NCBI RefSeq assembly: GCF_008000995.1
Contig: NZ_CP042828.1
Location: 4,392,882-4,456,881, forward strand
Source of the DNA: Ruania zhangjianzhongii
Lineage (GTDB): Bacteria; Actinomycetota; Actinomycetes; Actinomycetales; Beutenbergiaceae
DNA length: 64,000 bases
Direction of reading: 5' to 3'
In this document: positions 26,663 to 35,974 of the stretch, piece after piece
Layout: each line of letters begins with the position of its first letter
Numbering within the stretch: the first letter of the stretch is position 1
Translations under genes and position numbers: made by a program
The notes under the pieces: model-generated
What the model was told of the DNA's origin: nothing
The model's input: the letters and a program-made list of their open reading frames with translations, nothing else
Databases searched by the model: none

Positions 26663-26714
26663 AGGGGCGAATACTCCAAACGGGGCAGGTGGACGAATGA
26701 TCGCGACTCAACTC

Positions 26715-26726
26715 TGAAACGATTCA
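26715..26726. promoter_or_regulatory. LacI-type operator of the rhamnose operon
   Basis: TGAAACGATTCA has arms TGAA/TTCA around a central CG, like LacI-family sites. It lies 53 bp upstream of rhaI, next to a reverse-strand TAGTAT (26731-26736) that could be the -10. The identical 12-mer occurs at 31417 upstream of the lactate dehydrogenase gene. The adjacent LacI regulator (27861) is the best candidate to bind both. Confidence 0.7.
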
Positions 26727-26835
26727 TCACATACTAGAACCTTACGAGGGCGCGCGCCGTGGCGTCAAGGTGGGCGCGGGGAGGGCGAAGGGGCGAGTGA
26801 GGGTGCGGCCAGGCCCCTCGCACCCCCATCGGTCA

Positions 26836-26899
26836 CGGAGGCAACTTCCGGGATCGGAGCCAGGTTCTACCTTGGCTCCGATCCCGGAAGTTGCCTCCG
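26836..26899. repeat. Perfect 27-bp inverted repeat with 10-nt loop
   Basis: Arms 26836-26862 and 26873-26899 are exact reverse complements; the loop is GGTTCTACCT. A further 7 bp can pair (CCATCGG at 26826-26832 with CCGATGG at 26897-26903) if TCACGG bulges out. It lies between divergent rhaI and deoR, so it is not an obvious terminator for either. It could be a large operator, a stable 5'-leader hairpin of the deoR mRNA, or a recent inverted duplication. No second copy is in the window. Confidence 0.85.
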
Positions 26900-26965
26900 A
26901 TGGCGCAGGTGGGACGCCGCCGCCGTGCCAGACTGAGCGAGGGCCTGAGGACCTGGAGGGTGCGC

Positions 26966-27775
26966 GTGCTGGTGACCGACCGCCGTCGGCGAGTGTTGGA
27001 CGAAGTACGCCGCTACGGATCGGTCAGCGTGCGGGACCTGGCCGAGCGTCTCGAGGTGTCCGCGATGACGATCCGGCGCGACCTGGAGCGGCTCGAAGCC
27101 GGCGGCACACTGCGCCGGGTGCGCGGCGGGGCAACCATGCCGCGCGCCAGCGACACCGAGGAGCTCGCGTTCGCCGAGACCTCGAACCGGCGGATCACGC
27201 AGAAGGAGGCGATCGCCCGCAGCGCCGCCGAGCTCGTGCACCCGGGGATGTGCGTGGGCCTGTCCGGCGGATCCACCACCTGGACCCTGGCCCGCGAGCT
27301 CCGGCACGTGCCCGATCTGACCATCGTGACGAACTCGCTGCGCATCGGCGATGAGTTCACCGTGGGCGATGCACGCCGCACGGTGATCCTCACCGGCGGG
27401 ATCCGCACCCCCTCGGACGCCCTGGTCGGACCGGTGGCCGTGCGCGCGCTGGAGCAGCTGCACTGTGACCTCGTGTTCATGGGGGTGCACGGGATGGACC
27501 TCGGCGCCGGGTTCACCACACCGAACCTGATGGAAGCGGAGACCAACCGCGCGCTGGTGCGCTCGACCCGGCGGCTCGTGGTGGTGGCCGACCACTCCAA
27601 ATGGGGCAAGATCGGCCTGAGCACGATCGCCGAGCTGGCCGCCGCGCACGTGCTGGTCACCGACGACCACCTCCCGACCGGAGCGCGCGACGACCTGGCC
27701 TCTCGGATCGGCCAGGTCCTGGTGGCACCGACCGAGGGAACACGAGGCCCGGGCCCGACCCACCAGCCGGACTGA
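26966..27775 (+). CDS. DeoR/GlpR family transcriptional regulator
   Basis: A 269-residue DeoR-type repressor. The N-terminal winged helix begins VLVTDRRRRVLDEVRRYGSVSVRDLAERLEVSAMTIRRDL, and the C-terminal sugar-phosphate sensor domain includes GLSGGSTTWTLARELR and the family end motif VVVADHSKWGKIGLS. The GTG at 26966 is chosen: GGAGGG lies 5 nt upstream and the N-terminus then matches the family. A longer frame from a TTG at 26891 would begin inside the large inverted repeat. It is divergent from rhaI and upstream of a LacI gene, so it probably answers to a sugar phosphate of this locus. Confidence 0.87.
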   Translation: MLVTDRRRRVLDEVRRYGSVSVRDLAERLEVSAMTIRRDLERLEAGGTLRRVRGGATMPRASDTEELAFAETSNRRITQKEAIARSAAELVHPGMCVGLSGGSTTWTLARELRHVPDLTIVTNSLRIGDEFTVGDARRTVILTGGIRTPSDALVGPVAVRALEQLHCDLVFMGVHGMDLGAGFTTPNLMEAETNRALVRSTRRLVVVADHSKWGKIGLSTIAELAAAHVLVTDDHLPTGARDDLASRIGQVLVAPTEGTRGPGPTHQPD

Positions 27776-27860
27776 ATCGATACACTCACCCCGGGGCAGC
27801 GGAGCCGCCCGATCCTCGATCGGAATCGGCCGCCCCACCGATCGACTTCTTGGGAGCACG

Positions 27861-28886
27861 ATGCCGAACCAGACCCAGGCCACCCGACGGCCCAGCGTCA
27901 CCGACGTCGCCAAGCACGCCGGCGTATCGGTCGGCACCGTGTCCAACGTGCTGAACCGGCCGGACAGCGTCTCCGAGCGCACCCGGGCGAAGGTCGAGCA
28001 GGCGATCAATCAGCTGAACTTCGTCCGCAACGCCTCCGCGCGCCAGCTGCGCAGCGGCGAGGTGTCCACCGTCGGCGCCGTGGTGCTGGACATCGCCAAC
28101 CCGTTCTTCACCGAGATGGCCCGGGGTATCGAGGACCGGTTGGCGCAGGACGACCACACGCTGATGCTGTGCAGCTCGGACGAGAACCCGGAACGAGAGG
28201 CCCGGTTCCTGCGCCTGTTCGAGGAGCGCGGCGTTCGCGGCGTGATCGCCACCCCGAGCCACGGCAGCCTGGACTCGTTGCTGCGGCTGCGCGACCACGG
28301 GATCGATGTGGTGCTGCTGGACCACACCTCACCGGTGCCGGACCTCGCCTCGGTCGCGGTCGACGACGTCCGGGGCGCCTCGCTCGCGATGGAGCACCTG
28401 ATCACCCAGGGGCACCGCCGGTTCGCGTTCCTGAACGGTCCGCTCAACCTGCCGCAGTGCGTGGACCGGCGCGACGGCGTCTTCCGCACGTTGCACGCTC
28501 ACGGCCTGGACCCGGCCGAGGTGCTTGAGGAGGTCGCGCTGGAGACGCTGAATGCCGATGCCGGTGACGCCGGAGTGCACGAGCTCTGGGGTCGCTCAGG
28601 GCCGCGGCCCACCGCGATGTTCTGTGCGAACGACTTCGCCGCACTCGGTGCGCTGCGCGCCTTGCGCGAGCTGGAGGTCGACATCCCGGGCGAGATGGCG
28701 GTGGTGGGCTACGACGACGTCCTGTTCGCCTCGATGCTCACCACGGCACTGACCTCGGTGCGCCAGCCCATGCACACGCTCGGCTGGACCGCGGCAGACA
28801 TGCTGCTGTCGCGCCGCTCCTCGGGGCCGGAGGCGGAGCAGGTGGAGTTCGAACCGGAGCTGGTGGTGCGGGCATCGTCGGCCTGA
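27861..28886 (+). CDS. LacI family regulator, probable rhamnose repressor
   Basis: A 341-residue LacI/GalR protein: helix-turn-helix SVTDVAKHAGVSVGTVSNVLNRPD at about residues 13-35, hinge near residue 60, then a periplasmic-binding-protein-like effector domain (DIANPFFTEMARGIEDRL; CANDFAALGALRAL; YDDVLFASMLTTALTSVRQP). The best-supported targets are the two TGAAACGATTCA sites near rhaI and the lactate dehydrogenase gene. The effector is inferred to be rhamnose or a derivative. Its stop codon overlaps a possible CTG start of the next MFS gene. Confidence 0.9.
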   Translation: MPNQTQATRRPSVTDVAKHAGVSVGTVSNVLNRPDSVSERTRAKVEQAINQLNFVRNASARQLRSGEVSTVGAVVLDIANPFFTEMARGIEDRLAQDDHTLMLCSSDENPEREARFLRLFEERGVRGVIATPSHGSLDSLLRLRDHGIDVVLLDHTSPVPDLASVAVDDVRGASLAMEHLITQGHRRFAFLNGPLNLPQCVDRRDGVFRTLHAHGLDPAEVLEEVALETLNADAGDAGVHELWGRSGPRPTAMFCANDFAALGALRALRELEVDIPGEMAVVGYDDVLFASMLTTALTSVRQPMHTLGWTAADMLLSRRSSGPEAEQVEFEPELVVRASSA

Positions 28887-30172
28887 CCCCATCTGGAAGT
28901 CCCGGCCGCACGGCCGTAGTACTCACGACTCTCCTGCTGCTCACCCTGACGCTTCGGGTGCCGACCACAGCAGTTGGACCGGTGCTGCCCGCTATCGCCG
29001 CGGACACTCAGCTCACCCCGACGATGCTCTCCCTGCTCACCACCGGACCGCTGCTCTGCTTCGTGCTGGTTGCGCCGATGGTTCCCTCACTGCAGCGAAG
29101 GCTCGGGCTGAACCGGCTCATCGCGCTCGCCCTGCTGGGGTCGGCCGTCGGCGCGGTCCTCAGGTCACTGCCGGGCACGGTGATGCTCGCCGGCGGCACG
29201 CTGGTGCTCGGGATGTTCGTCGCGATCGCGAGCGTGCTGGCGCCGGCGGTGGTGCGCGAGGTGGGGGCTCGCAAACCGGCATTCGTCACGGCGTTGTATA
29301 CCGCAGGCCTCAGTCTCGGACCCGCGCTGGCGGCCGGCCTGACCGTGCCGATCGGTGCAGCGCTGGGTTCGCCATGGCGGGGACCGCTGGCCGTGTGGGC
29401 TCTGGTGCCCCTGCTCGGGCTGGTCTGCTGGCTGGTGGCGCACCGCCGCGAGTCGGGCTCGGCCGGACAGGGCTCCGCCGGACAGGGCTCGGCCGCCGGG
29501 GACGCGCCCGCTGGCGGGCCGGCGCCGGTCCCGGACTCGGCGACCGGTCTGGGCACTGTCCTGCGGGAGAGCCAGGCGTGGCTGATCACCACCTACCTCG
29601 CCCTCACCTCGCTGGCGTTCTACACCACCACCACGTGGCTGCCGAGCGTGCTGGCCGCGGGTGGGACCAGCAGCACGGTCGCCGGCGCGGTCACCGCGAT
29701 CACCAGCATCGTGGCGATCCCGGCCTCGTTCGTGGTGCCGGTGCTCTCCCAGCGGCCGACCGGTGCCCGGGTGCTCCGGATCGCGTCGCCGGTTCCGGTG
29801 GCACTCGGCCTCGGCCTGCTGGCCGTGGCGCCGGAGCTGGACCTTCTCGCCGCGATACTGCTCGGCCTGGGTCAGGGGGCAAGTGTGGGAGTGGCCTACA
29901 CGCTGATCGTGTCCTTCGCCCGCTCCACCGCGCACGCAGCAGCGGTGTCCTCGATGAGTCAGACCGTCGGTGTCACCTTGGCCGGGATCGGGCCGGTGAG
30001 TTTCGGGCTGCTCCAGGAGACCAGCGGCGGCTGGCAGGTGCCGCTCGCCGTGTTCACCGTGATCGCGCTCGGGCAGTGCCTCGTGGGACTGGCGCTGCAG
30101 CTGCGCGGCCGGGACGCGGTCAGACCCTCGTCACGTCCCCGGCGACCGGGCTCAGGCGCTGCAGCTGGGTGA
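28883..30172 (+). CDS. CynX/NimT-like MFS transporter, unusual start
   Basis: A 12-helix MFS permease resembling the cyanate-transporter (CynX/NimT) subfamily, with the N-terminal signature [15 protein letters not shown]. The first conventional start, GTG at 28958, would delete most of helix 1 ([14 protein letters not shown]). The open frame continues upstream with no ATG, GTG or TTG, and a CTG at 28883 overlaps the LacI stop as CTGA, mimicking the usual ATGA coupling. CTG is therefore proposed as start. A 15-nt repeat encodes the GSAGQ linker in the central loop (29450-29505). The 3' end overlaps the convergent lactate dehydrogenase gene by 53 bp. Function in rhamnose use is plausible only from position. 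Confidence 0.78.
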   Translation: MTPSGSPGRTAVVLTTLLLLTLTLRVPTTAVGPVLPAIAADTQLTPTMLSLLTTGPLLCFVLVAPMVPSLQRRLGLNRLIALALLGSAVGAVLRSLPGTVMLAGGTLVLGMFVAIASVLAPAVVREVGARKPAFVTALYTAGLSLGPALAAGLTVPIGAALGSPWRGPLAVWALVPLLGLVCWLVAHRRESGSAGQGSAGQGSAAGDAPAGGPAPVPDSATGLGTVLRESQAWLITTYLALTSLAFYTTTTWLPSVLAAGGTSSTVAGAVTAITSIVAIPASFVVPVLSQRPTGARVLRIASPVPVALGLGLLAVAPELDLLAAILLGLGQGASVGVAYTLIVSFARSTAHAAAVSSMSQTVGVTLAGIGPVSFGLLQETSGGWQVPLAVFTVIALGQCLVGLALQLRGRDAVRPSSRPRRPGSGAAAG

Positions 30173-31370
30173 CGTGCTCGGGGGTGAGGTCGGCCAGCGT
30201 CGGGGCGCCGAGCAGCTTCATCGTGCGCTCGATCTCCCCGCGCAGGATCTCGATCGTCCGGTCCACCCCCTGCCGGCCACCGGCCATCAGCCCGTACAGG
30301 TAGGCCCGCCCGATCATCGTGAAGTCGGCGCCGAGCGCGATGGCCGCCACGATGTCCGCACCGTTCATGATCCCGGTGTCCAGGATGATCTCGTAGGCGT
30401 CGCCGAACTCGCGCGCCACCTGGGGCAGCAGACGGAACGGGATCGGGGCGCGGTCCAGCTGACGGCCGCCGTGGTTGGACAGCACGATGCCATCCACGCC
30501 GATCTCCGCGACCCGGCGCGCGTCCTCCATGCTCTGGATGCCCTTGACCACCACCTTGCCGGGCCACTGCTGGGCGACCCAGCGCAGGTCGTCGAAGTCC
30601 ACGGTCGGGTCGAACATGGTGTCCAGCAACTGGGCTACCGTCCCGGACCAGCGGTCCAGCGAGGCGAACGCCAGCGGCTCGGTGGTGAGGAAGTCGAACC
30701 ACCACTGCGCCCGCGGAGCGGCGTTCAGCACCGTCTTCAGCGTCAGGCTCGGCGGGATGGTCATGCCGTTGCGCGAGTCCCGCAGCCGCGCCCCACCCAC
30801 CGGGGTGTCCACGGTCACCAGCAGTGTGTCGAAGCCGGCCTGGGCGGCCCGCTCGACCAGCGCCATCGACCGTTCCCGCTCCTTCCACATGTAGAGCTGG
30901 AACCAGTTCCGGCCGCCGGTGTTGGCCGCGGCCACATCCTCGATCGAGCTGGTGCCCATCGTGGACAGCGCGTAGGGGATCCCGGCGGCCCCGGCGGCCC
31001 CGGCTCCGGCGAGCTCCCCTTCGGACTGCATCATCCGGGTGAACCCGGTGGGGGCGATACCGAACGGCAGCGCCGAGTGGCCACCGAGGACGGTGGTGGA
31101 GGTGTCCACGGCGGAGACGTCGCGCAGGATCGCCGGGTGGAACTCGATGTCCTGGAACGCCTGCCGCGCCCGAGCCAAGGAGAGCTCGCCTTCGGCAGCG
31201 CCGTCGGTGTAGTCGAAGGGCGCCTTCGGGGTGCGGCGCTTGGCGATCGTGCGCAGGTCGTCAATGGTGTACGCGGCGGCCAGGCGGCGCTTGCGCCCAT
31301 CCAGCTCCGGCTTCTTGAACTGCAGCAGGGGTGCCAGATCGCGCACCTTCGGGATTCGACGCTGGACCAT
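30120..31370 (-). CDS. lldD: FMN-dependent L-lactate dehydrogenase (alpha-hydroxyacid dehydrogenase)
   Basis: A 416-residue TIM-barrel flavoenzyme oxidising L-lactate to pyruvate. It shows [37 protein letters not shown], the FMN Lys in [13 protein letters not shown], the catalytic-His motif [12 protein letters not shown], and the phosphate site [15 protein letters not shown]. The ATG at 31370 is chosen because AGGAGAGG precedes it at 6 nt. A TGAAACGATTCA operator 47 bp upstream matches that of the rhamnose operon. Lactate is the product of the RhaEW dehydrogenase half, so this enzyme would complete conversion of rhamnose to pyruvate. Related glycolate or other hydroxyacid oxidases cannot be fully excluded. 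Confidence 0.88.
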   Translation of the reverse strand: MVQRRIPKVRDLAPLLQFKKPELDGRKRRLAAAYTIDDLRTIAKRRTPKAPFDYTDGAAEGELSLARARQAFQDIEFHPAILRDVSAVDTSTTVLGGHSALPFGIAPTGFTRMMQSEGELAGAGAAGAAGIPYALSTMGTSSIEDVAAANTGGRNWFQLYMWKERERSMALVERAAQAGFDTLLVTVDTPVGGARLRDSRNGMTIPPSLTLKTVLNAAPRAQWWFDFLTTEPLAFASLDRWSGTVAQLLDTMFDPTVDFDDLRWVAQQWPGKVVVKGIQSMEDARRVAEIGVDGIVLSNHGGRQLDRAPIPFRLLPQVAREFGDAYEIILDTGIMNGADIVAAIALGADFTMIGRAYLYGLMAGGRQGVDRTIEILRGEIERTMKLLGAPTLADLTPEHVTQLQRLSPVAGDVTRV

Positions 31371-31416
31371 CCGTACCTCTCCTACGCGTCGGCCCGGCCA
31401 GACCGGACCCTGATCA

Positions 31417-31428
31417 TGAAACGATTCA
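31417..31428. promoter_or_regulatory. LacI-type operator of the lactate dehydrogenase gene
   Basis: TGAAACGATTCA, identical to the site upstream of rhaI (26715), 47 bp upstream of the lldD start. It marks lldD as part of the rhamnose regulon. Confidence 0.7.
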
Positions 31429-31481
31429 CGCCAGCCTATCGCGGCTGAGCAGCACCATCCTAGAGGCACCAGCGCACCGCC

Positions 31482-31571
31482 CGGCAGCGCCACCCACCCA
31501 CGCACGGCAGCGCCACCCACCCACGCCCGGTAGCGCCACCCACCCACGCCCGGCAGCGCCACCGTTCACGG
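31482..31571. repeat. 23-bp tandem repeat array (3.6 copies)
   Basis: Three full units beginning CGGCAGCGCCACCCACC (31482, 31505, 31528; 23 bp each) and a partial fourth at 31551. They lie in the 331-bp gap between araA and lldD, which holds no gene I can support. The unit is pyrimidine-rich on this strand and not a multiple of 3. Confidence 0.8.
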
Positions 31572-31626
31572 AGGCTCTTCTGTCACATGGAGGTGCAAGA
31601 AGAACACCTCAGTGCAACAAGAGACC

Positions 31627-31701
31627 CTCCGCGCACCAGCGCCGCGTACCCCTCCGTGCACCAGCGCCGCGCGCCCCTCCGTGCACCAGCGCCGCGCCGC
31701 G
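31627..31701. repeat. 25-bp tandem repeat array (about 3 copies)
   Basis: Units starting CTCCGYGCACCAGCGCCGCG at 31627, 31652 and 31677 with a 25-bp period, running up to the araA stop codon. They are unrelated to the 23-bp array just upstream. Between the arrays, TCTTCT near 31573 and AGAAGA near 31600 can pair. Nothing here looks coding. Confidence 0.75.
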
Positions 31702-33210
31702 TCAGACCCCCGCGGTCATCCGGTAGTAGACCTGGTTCCACCGCAGCTCGCGCTGGAAGGCGCGGACCGTCGTCGTCTCGTCGATCACGGCCAGCTCGGT
31801 ACGAGCGATCTCGGCGAAGTCTTCAAAGACCTCGATCCCCAGGGCCGTGGTCATCACCGTGTGGTGCGCCCCGCCGGCGGTGAGCCAGGCCCGGGCAGAG
31901 GTGCGGAAGTCCGGGCGCGGCACCCACACCGCGCGAGCGACCGGCAGCTTCGGCAGCTCGGCATCCGGCCCGACGACGTCCACCTCGTTCGCGACCAGGC
32001 GGAACCTCTCCCGCATATCGCTGAGCGCCACCACGAGCCCTTCGCCAGTATCGGCATCGAAGACCATCCGCACCGGGTCCTCCCGGTCCCCGATCCCGAG
32101 CGGGTGGATCTCCACGCGCGGGCGCGCCGTGGTCAGCGACGGGCAGATCTCCAGCATGTGCGCGCCGAGGATCTTCTCCTTCCCCGGGGTGAGCTCGTAG
32201 GTGTAGTCCTCCATCAGCGAGGCCCCACCGGGCAGGCCGTAGCCCATCACCTTGGCCAGCCGCACCAGGATCGCGGTCTTCCAGTCGCCCTCGGCGCCAA
32301 AACCGTACCCGTCAGCCATCAACCGCTGCACCGCCAGTCCCGGAAGCTGGCGCAGCCCGCCAAGATCCTCGAAGTTGGTGGTGAACGCCTCGAAGCTACC
32401 CGCCGCCAGGAACGAACGCAGCCCCGCCTCCTGCCGGGCGGCGTAGCGCAACGAGGAGTGCCGGTCCCCGCCGGGCAGCAGCTCGGGCGCCACGTCATAG
32501 GCGCCTGAGTACTCGGCCACGAGGGCATCGATCGCCGCGTCCTCCACTGCGTCGACCGCGGCCACCAGGTCGTTCACCCCCCAGGTGTTCACCGAGACCC
32601 CGAACCGCAGCTCCGCCTCGGTCTTGTCCCCCTCGGTGACCGCGACGCCGCGCATGTTGTCCCCGAACCGGGCCAGCTTCATCCCGGTCAGCGCCGCCCA
32701 ACCGGTGGCCGCGCGGGCCCAGGTGGCCACCTCGGTCTGCACCCGGGCGTCCGAGGCATGCCCGACCACGATCTTGCGCGCCACCCCGAGCCGCGCCGCC
32801 ACGTAGCCGAACTCCCGGTCGCCGTGGGCGGCCTGGTTCAGGTTCATGAAGTCCATGTCGATCTCGGCCCAGGGCAGCTCCATACCCGCCTGGGTGTGCA
32901 GGTGCAGCAGCGGGGTGCGCAGCACGTCCAGTCCGGAGATCCACATCTTCGCCGGGGAGAAGGTGTGCATCCAGGTGATCACACCGATGCAGGCGTCGTC
33001 CGCGTTGGCGTCCAGGGCGGCCCGGCGGATCGAGGCGGCGTCCTTGAGCACCGGCTTCCACACGATCCGCACCGGGACCTCGCCGGAGTCGTCCAGCAGC
33101 CGGGCGACCTCCTGGGACTGGGCGGCCACCTGCTCCAGAGTGTCCTCGCCGTAGAGGTCCTGGCTCCCGGTGAGGAACCAGATCTCGCGGCCGGCAAAGG
33201 GGTTGTTCAC
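31702..33210 (-). CDS. araA: L-arabinose isomerase
   Basis: A 502-residue AraA converting L-arabinose to L-ribulose. It begins [24 protein letters not shown] and has the family segments [38 protein letters not shown] and MEDYTYEL; Glu residues in the last two are likely metal/catalytic ligands. The GTG start at 33210 overlaps the araD stop by 4 bases (GTGA), so it is translationally coupled. It is the last gene of araBDA. Confidence 0.94.
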   Translation of the reverse strand: MNNPFAGREIWFLTGSQDLYGEDTLEQVAAQSQEVARLLDDSGEVPVRIVWKPVLKDAASIRRAALDANADDACIGVITWMHTFSPAKMWISGLDVLRTPLLHLHTQAGMELPWAEIDMDFMNLNQAAHGDREFGYVAARLGVARKIVVGHASDARVQTEVATWARAATGWAALTGMKLARFGDNMRGVAVTEGDKTEAELRFGVSVNTWGVNDLVAAVDAVEDAAIDALVAEYSGAYDVAPELLPGGDRHSSLRYAARQEAGLRSFLAAGSFEAFTTNFEDLGGLRQLPGLAVQRLMADGYGFGAEGDWKTAILVRLAKVMGYGLPGGASLMEDYTYELTPGKEKILGAHMLEICPSLTTARPRVEIHPLGIGDREDPVRMVFDADTGEGLVVALSDMRERFRLVANEVDVVGPDAELPKLPVARAVWVPRPDFRTSARAWLTAGGAHHTVMTTALGIEVFEDFAEIARTELAVIDETTTVRAFQRELRWNQVYYRMTAGV

Positions 33211-34016
33211 TGCTGCTCCTCGGGGCTGTCGGCGCGTTGGCCGTAGACGTTCTGGTACCGGTCGTACAGGGCGTCGATGTCGGTCTGAGCGATCGGCTCC
33301 GGCTCGCCGAGCTGGCGCGCAATGTGCACGGTGCGCGCCACGTCCTCGCACATCACCGCGGCCTTGACCGCATCGCGGCCGTCCCTGCCGATCGTGAACG
33401 GGCCATGCCCGGCCATGAGCACGGCGCGGGAGCGGCTGGTCCGCAGGGTCTCCACGATGCCGCGCCCGATCGAGTCGTCCCCAATCAGCGCGAACGGGCC
33501 CACCGGCACCTCACCGCCGAACTCGTCGGCCATCATCGTGATCACGCACGGGATCGGTTCACCCCGGGCGGCCCAGGCGGTGGCGTAGGTGGAGTGGGTA
33601 TGCACCACACCGCCGACCTCTGGCATGTGCTGGTACACGTAGGCGTGCGCGGCAGTGTCCGAGGAGGGGGTGAGGGTCTCGGGTGTCCCGTCCACGATCT
33701 TCGACCCGTCCAGCGTGCACACCACCATCGACTCCGCAGTCAGCTCGTCGTAGGACACTCCGGAGGGCTTGATCACGAACAGCTCCACGTCGCTGCCGGG
33801 GGCGACCACCCGCTCGGACACGTTCCCCGCGGTCCAGACCACCAGCTGGTAGCGGGTGAGCTCGGCGTGCAGGCGCGCCACCCGGTCCCGGCATGCGGCC
33901 ACGGCCTGCTGTACCGCTTCGGGCAGGTCGGTGAGCACCAGGCGTTCGCCGCTCGCCGCGCCCGGTCTGGTCATCCTGCCGGCGACGGCGGAGCTCGCCT
34001 CGGTCTGATCAGTCAC
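33207..34016 (-). CDS. araD: L-ribulose-5-phosphate 4-epimerase
   Basis: A 269-residue class II aldolase/epimerase converting L-ribulose 5-phosphate to D-xylulose 5-phosphate. It has the phosphate-site and metal motifs [20 protein letters not shown], the zinc site [16 protein letters not shown] and [10 protein letters not shown]. The N-terminal 25 residues are an extra Ala/Ser-rich extension compared with typical AraD. It starts at a GTG and overlaps araA by 4 bases; araB ends 78 bp upstream. Confidence 0.93.
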   Translation of the reverse strand: MTDQTEASSAVAGRMTRPGAASGERLVLTDLPEAVQQAVAACRDRVARLHAELTRYQLVVWTAGNVSERVVAPGSDVELFVIKPSGVSYDELTAESMVVCTLDGSKIVDGTPETLTPSSDTAAHAYVYQHMPEVGGVVHTHSTYATAWAARGEPIPCVITMMADEFGGEVPVGPFALIGDDSIGRGIVETLRTSRSRAVLMAGHGPFTIGRDGRDAVKAAVMCEDVARTVHIARQLGEPEPIAQTDIDALYDRYQNVYGQRADSPEEQQ

Positions 34017-34094
34017 GGTGTTCTCTCCTCGTCGGTCCGGGTGCTGCCACCGGGCAGGTCTGGCCGCGCGCGGGCCACGTCCACCCAGGTGAGC

Positions 34095-35819
34095 TCATGC
34101 CAGCTCGTCCGGCGCCTCGAGAACTGGAGCTGCGCCGTCGCCCTCGGTCCCGGTGAGCGCTTCGCGACGGATCTTCTTCAGCCGGCGCATCACGTCGTTG
34201 CCACCCCGGCCGAAGTAGTCGTGCAGCTGGGTGTACTCCGCGTACAGCGCGTCATAGGCAGCCCTGGCCTCCGGATCCGGCTGGTAGGCCCCGATCACCC
34301 GTTCGCCCATCGCTTCGCCGGCGGACTGCACCTCGGGGTAGGCGCCGGCGGCCACAGCGGCGTGGATGGCTGCGCCCAACGCCGGGCCCTGCGTGGAGAC
34401 GATGGTGCTCAGCGGCAGTCCGGTCACATCGGCGTAGAGTTGCATCAGGAAGGTGTTCTTCAACAGCCCGCCGGCCACCACGAGCTCGGTGATCGGCACC
34501 CCGGAGCTGACGAACGTCTCCACGATGGTGCGAGTGCCGAACGCGGTGGCTTCGAGCAAGGCCCGGTAGATGTCCTCGGGCCGGGTGGCCAGGGTCTGGC
34601 CGAGCACCAGACCGGAGAGCTCGGTGTCCACCAGCACCGACCGGTTGCCGTTGTGCCAGTCCAGCGCGACCAGGCCGTGCCCGCCGATCGGTTGGGCGGC
34701 GGCAAGATCGGTGAGATAGGCGTGCACGGACTGTCCGGCCGCGGCAGCGGCCTCGGCGTAGGCGGCCGGCACCCCGGTGGCCACGAAATGACCGAAGATG
34801 TCCCCCACAGCGGACTGGCCGGCTTCGTAGCCGTACCGGCCGGCGCTGACGCCGCCGTCCACCACACCGCACATCCCCGGGACCTCGTGCAGGTTCTCGC
34901 TGTTGACCACGTGGCAGGTGGAGGTGCCCATGATCAGCACCAGCTTGCCCGGCTCGACCGCGTTGGCTGCGGGCAACGTGACGTGCGCGTCGACGTTGCC
35001 CACCGCCACAGCGATCCCCTCGGGCAGACCGGTCCAGCCGGCAGCCTCGGCAGTCAGCGATCCGGCGCGGGAACCGAGCGGGAAGATCTCGTGCGGGAGC
35101 TTGTCCGCGGCAAAGGAGGCGAAGTCGGGGTTCAGGGCGCCGAGGAACTCCTCGCTCGGGTAGGCGCCGTCCTGGTAGATGCCCTTGTACCCGGCGGTGC
35201 TGGCGTTCGCCGCGTAGCGCCCGCACAGCTGCCAGACGATCCAGTCCGCGGCCTCCACCCAGTGCGCGGTGGCGTCGTAGATCTCCCGATCCTCCTCGAG
35301 CAGCTGCAGACCCTTGGCGAACTGCCACTCGGAGGAGATCAGGCCGCCGTAGCGGGGCAGCCACGCCTCGTCGCGTTCGGTGGCGAGAGCGTTGATGCGG
35401 TCCGCGTGCGGCTGTGCGGCGTGGTGCTTCCACAGCTTGACGTAGGCGTGCGGCCGGTCGGCAAACCGCTCCTGCTGGCACAGCGGAGTGCCGTCGGCGG
35501 TCGTGGGGAGCACGGTGCTGGCGGTGAAGTCGGCGGCAATGCCGATCACCTGCGCCGGGTCGATACCGGCCTCCGTGATCGCGGCTGGAACGGCGGTCTT
35601 CAGTACCTCGACGTAATCGGCGGGTACCTGCAGCGCCCACTCCGGCGGGAGCGCCTGGTGGTCGGAGGCGGTGAGTGCGGCGTCCATCACCGCGTGCGGG
35701 TAGACGTGCTCGGCACTGGCGAGCTCAGCGCCGTCGGCTACCCGCACCACTACGGCACGGCCGGAGAGCGTGCCGTAGTCGACGCCGATGGTGTAGCTGT
35801 CCTGGGGGTTCTCGGTCAT
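34095..35819 (-). CDS. araB: Ribulokinase
   Basis: A 574-residue FGGY kinase phosphorylating L-ribulose. It has YTIGVDYGTLSGRAVVV at the N-terminus, GIAADFTASTVLP, GYKGIYQDG, MGTSTCHVV and the C-terminal VVAGGLLKNTFLMQLYAD. It is the first gene of araBDA. A LacI-family operator-like sequence lies 94 bp upstream and a split REP palindrome with an IS element 125 bp upstream, so the insertion may have affected its upstream regulatory region. Confidence 0.93.
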   Translation of the reverse strand: MTENPQDSYTIGVDYGTLSGRAVVVRVADGAELASAEHVYPHAVMDAALTASDHQALPPEWALQVPADYVEVLKTAVPAAITEAGIDPAQVIGIAADFTASTVLPTTADGTPLCQQERFADRPHAYVKLWKHHAAQPHADRINALATERDEAWLPRYGGLISSEWQFAKGLQLLEEDREIYDATAHWVEAADWIVWQLCGRYAANASTAGYKGIYQDGAYPSEEFLGALNPDFASFAADKLPHEIFPLGSRAGSLTAEAAGWTGLPEGIAVAVGNVDAHVTLPAANAVEPGKLVLIMGTSTCHVVNSENLHEVPGMCGVVDGGVSAGRYGYEAGQSAVGDIFGHFVATGVPAAYAEAAAAAGQSVHAYLTDLAAAQPIGGHGLVALDWHNGNRSVLVDTELSGLVLGQTLATRPEDIYRALLEATAFGTRTIVETFVSSGVPITELVVAGGLLKNTFLMQLYADVTGLPLSTIVSTQGPALGAAIHAAVAAGAYPEVQSAGEAMGERVIGAYQPDPEARAAYDALYAEYTQLHDYFGRGGNDVMRRLKKIRREALTGTEGDGAAPVLEAPDELA

Positions 35820-35912
35820 GGGGTCCTCGCAGTGGGCTTCGGTGCGTGGGCCGCGTGTCGGCCAGCGCCTCGATGCTATGACGTGGGGCGCACGTGCTGG
35901 GCTCGTCCCCGA

Positions 35913-35926
35913 TGTTAGCGCTCACA
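35913..35926. promoter_or_regulatory. LacI-type operator upstream of araB
   Basis: TGTTAGCGCTCACA is an imperfect 14-bp palindrome around AGCGCT, resembling classic LacI-family sites. It lies 94 bp upstream of the araB ATG. The LacI gene at 38233-39264, now beyond the IS element, is a candidate regulator. Confidence 0.55.
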
Positions 35927-35943
35927 ACCGGAAGAACCAAGAG

Positions 35944-35974
35944 GTCGTCATGTCAGGGGTGCGCTATAGCGCAC
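35944..35974. repeat. REP-like palindrome, family A, copy 2 left part (split by IS)
   Basis: GTCGTCATGTCAGGG followed by the full core GTGCGCTATAGCGCAC (35959-35974), where the palindrome stops and the IS begins. The missing right part is found at 37286-37316 with the core repeated. Confidence 0.85.

Noticed and set aside
26836-26899. Terminator for rhaI or deoR
   Set aside because: The genes diverge from this region, so neither transcript ends there.
31482-31701. Possible CRISPR array
   Set aside because: Tandem units abut with no unique spacers, two different units are present, and there are no cas genes.
33237-35918. Forward open frame of 893 codons opposite araD/araB
   Set aside because: Shadow of the ara genes, whose products show full family motifs on the reverse strand.
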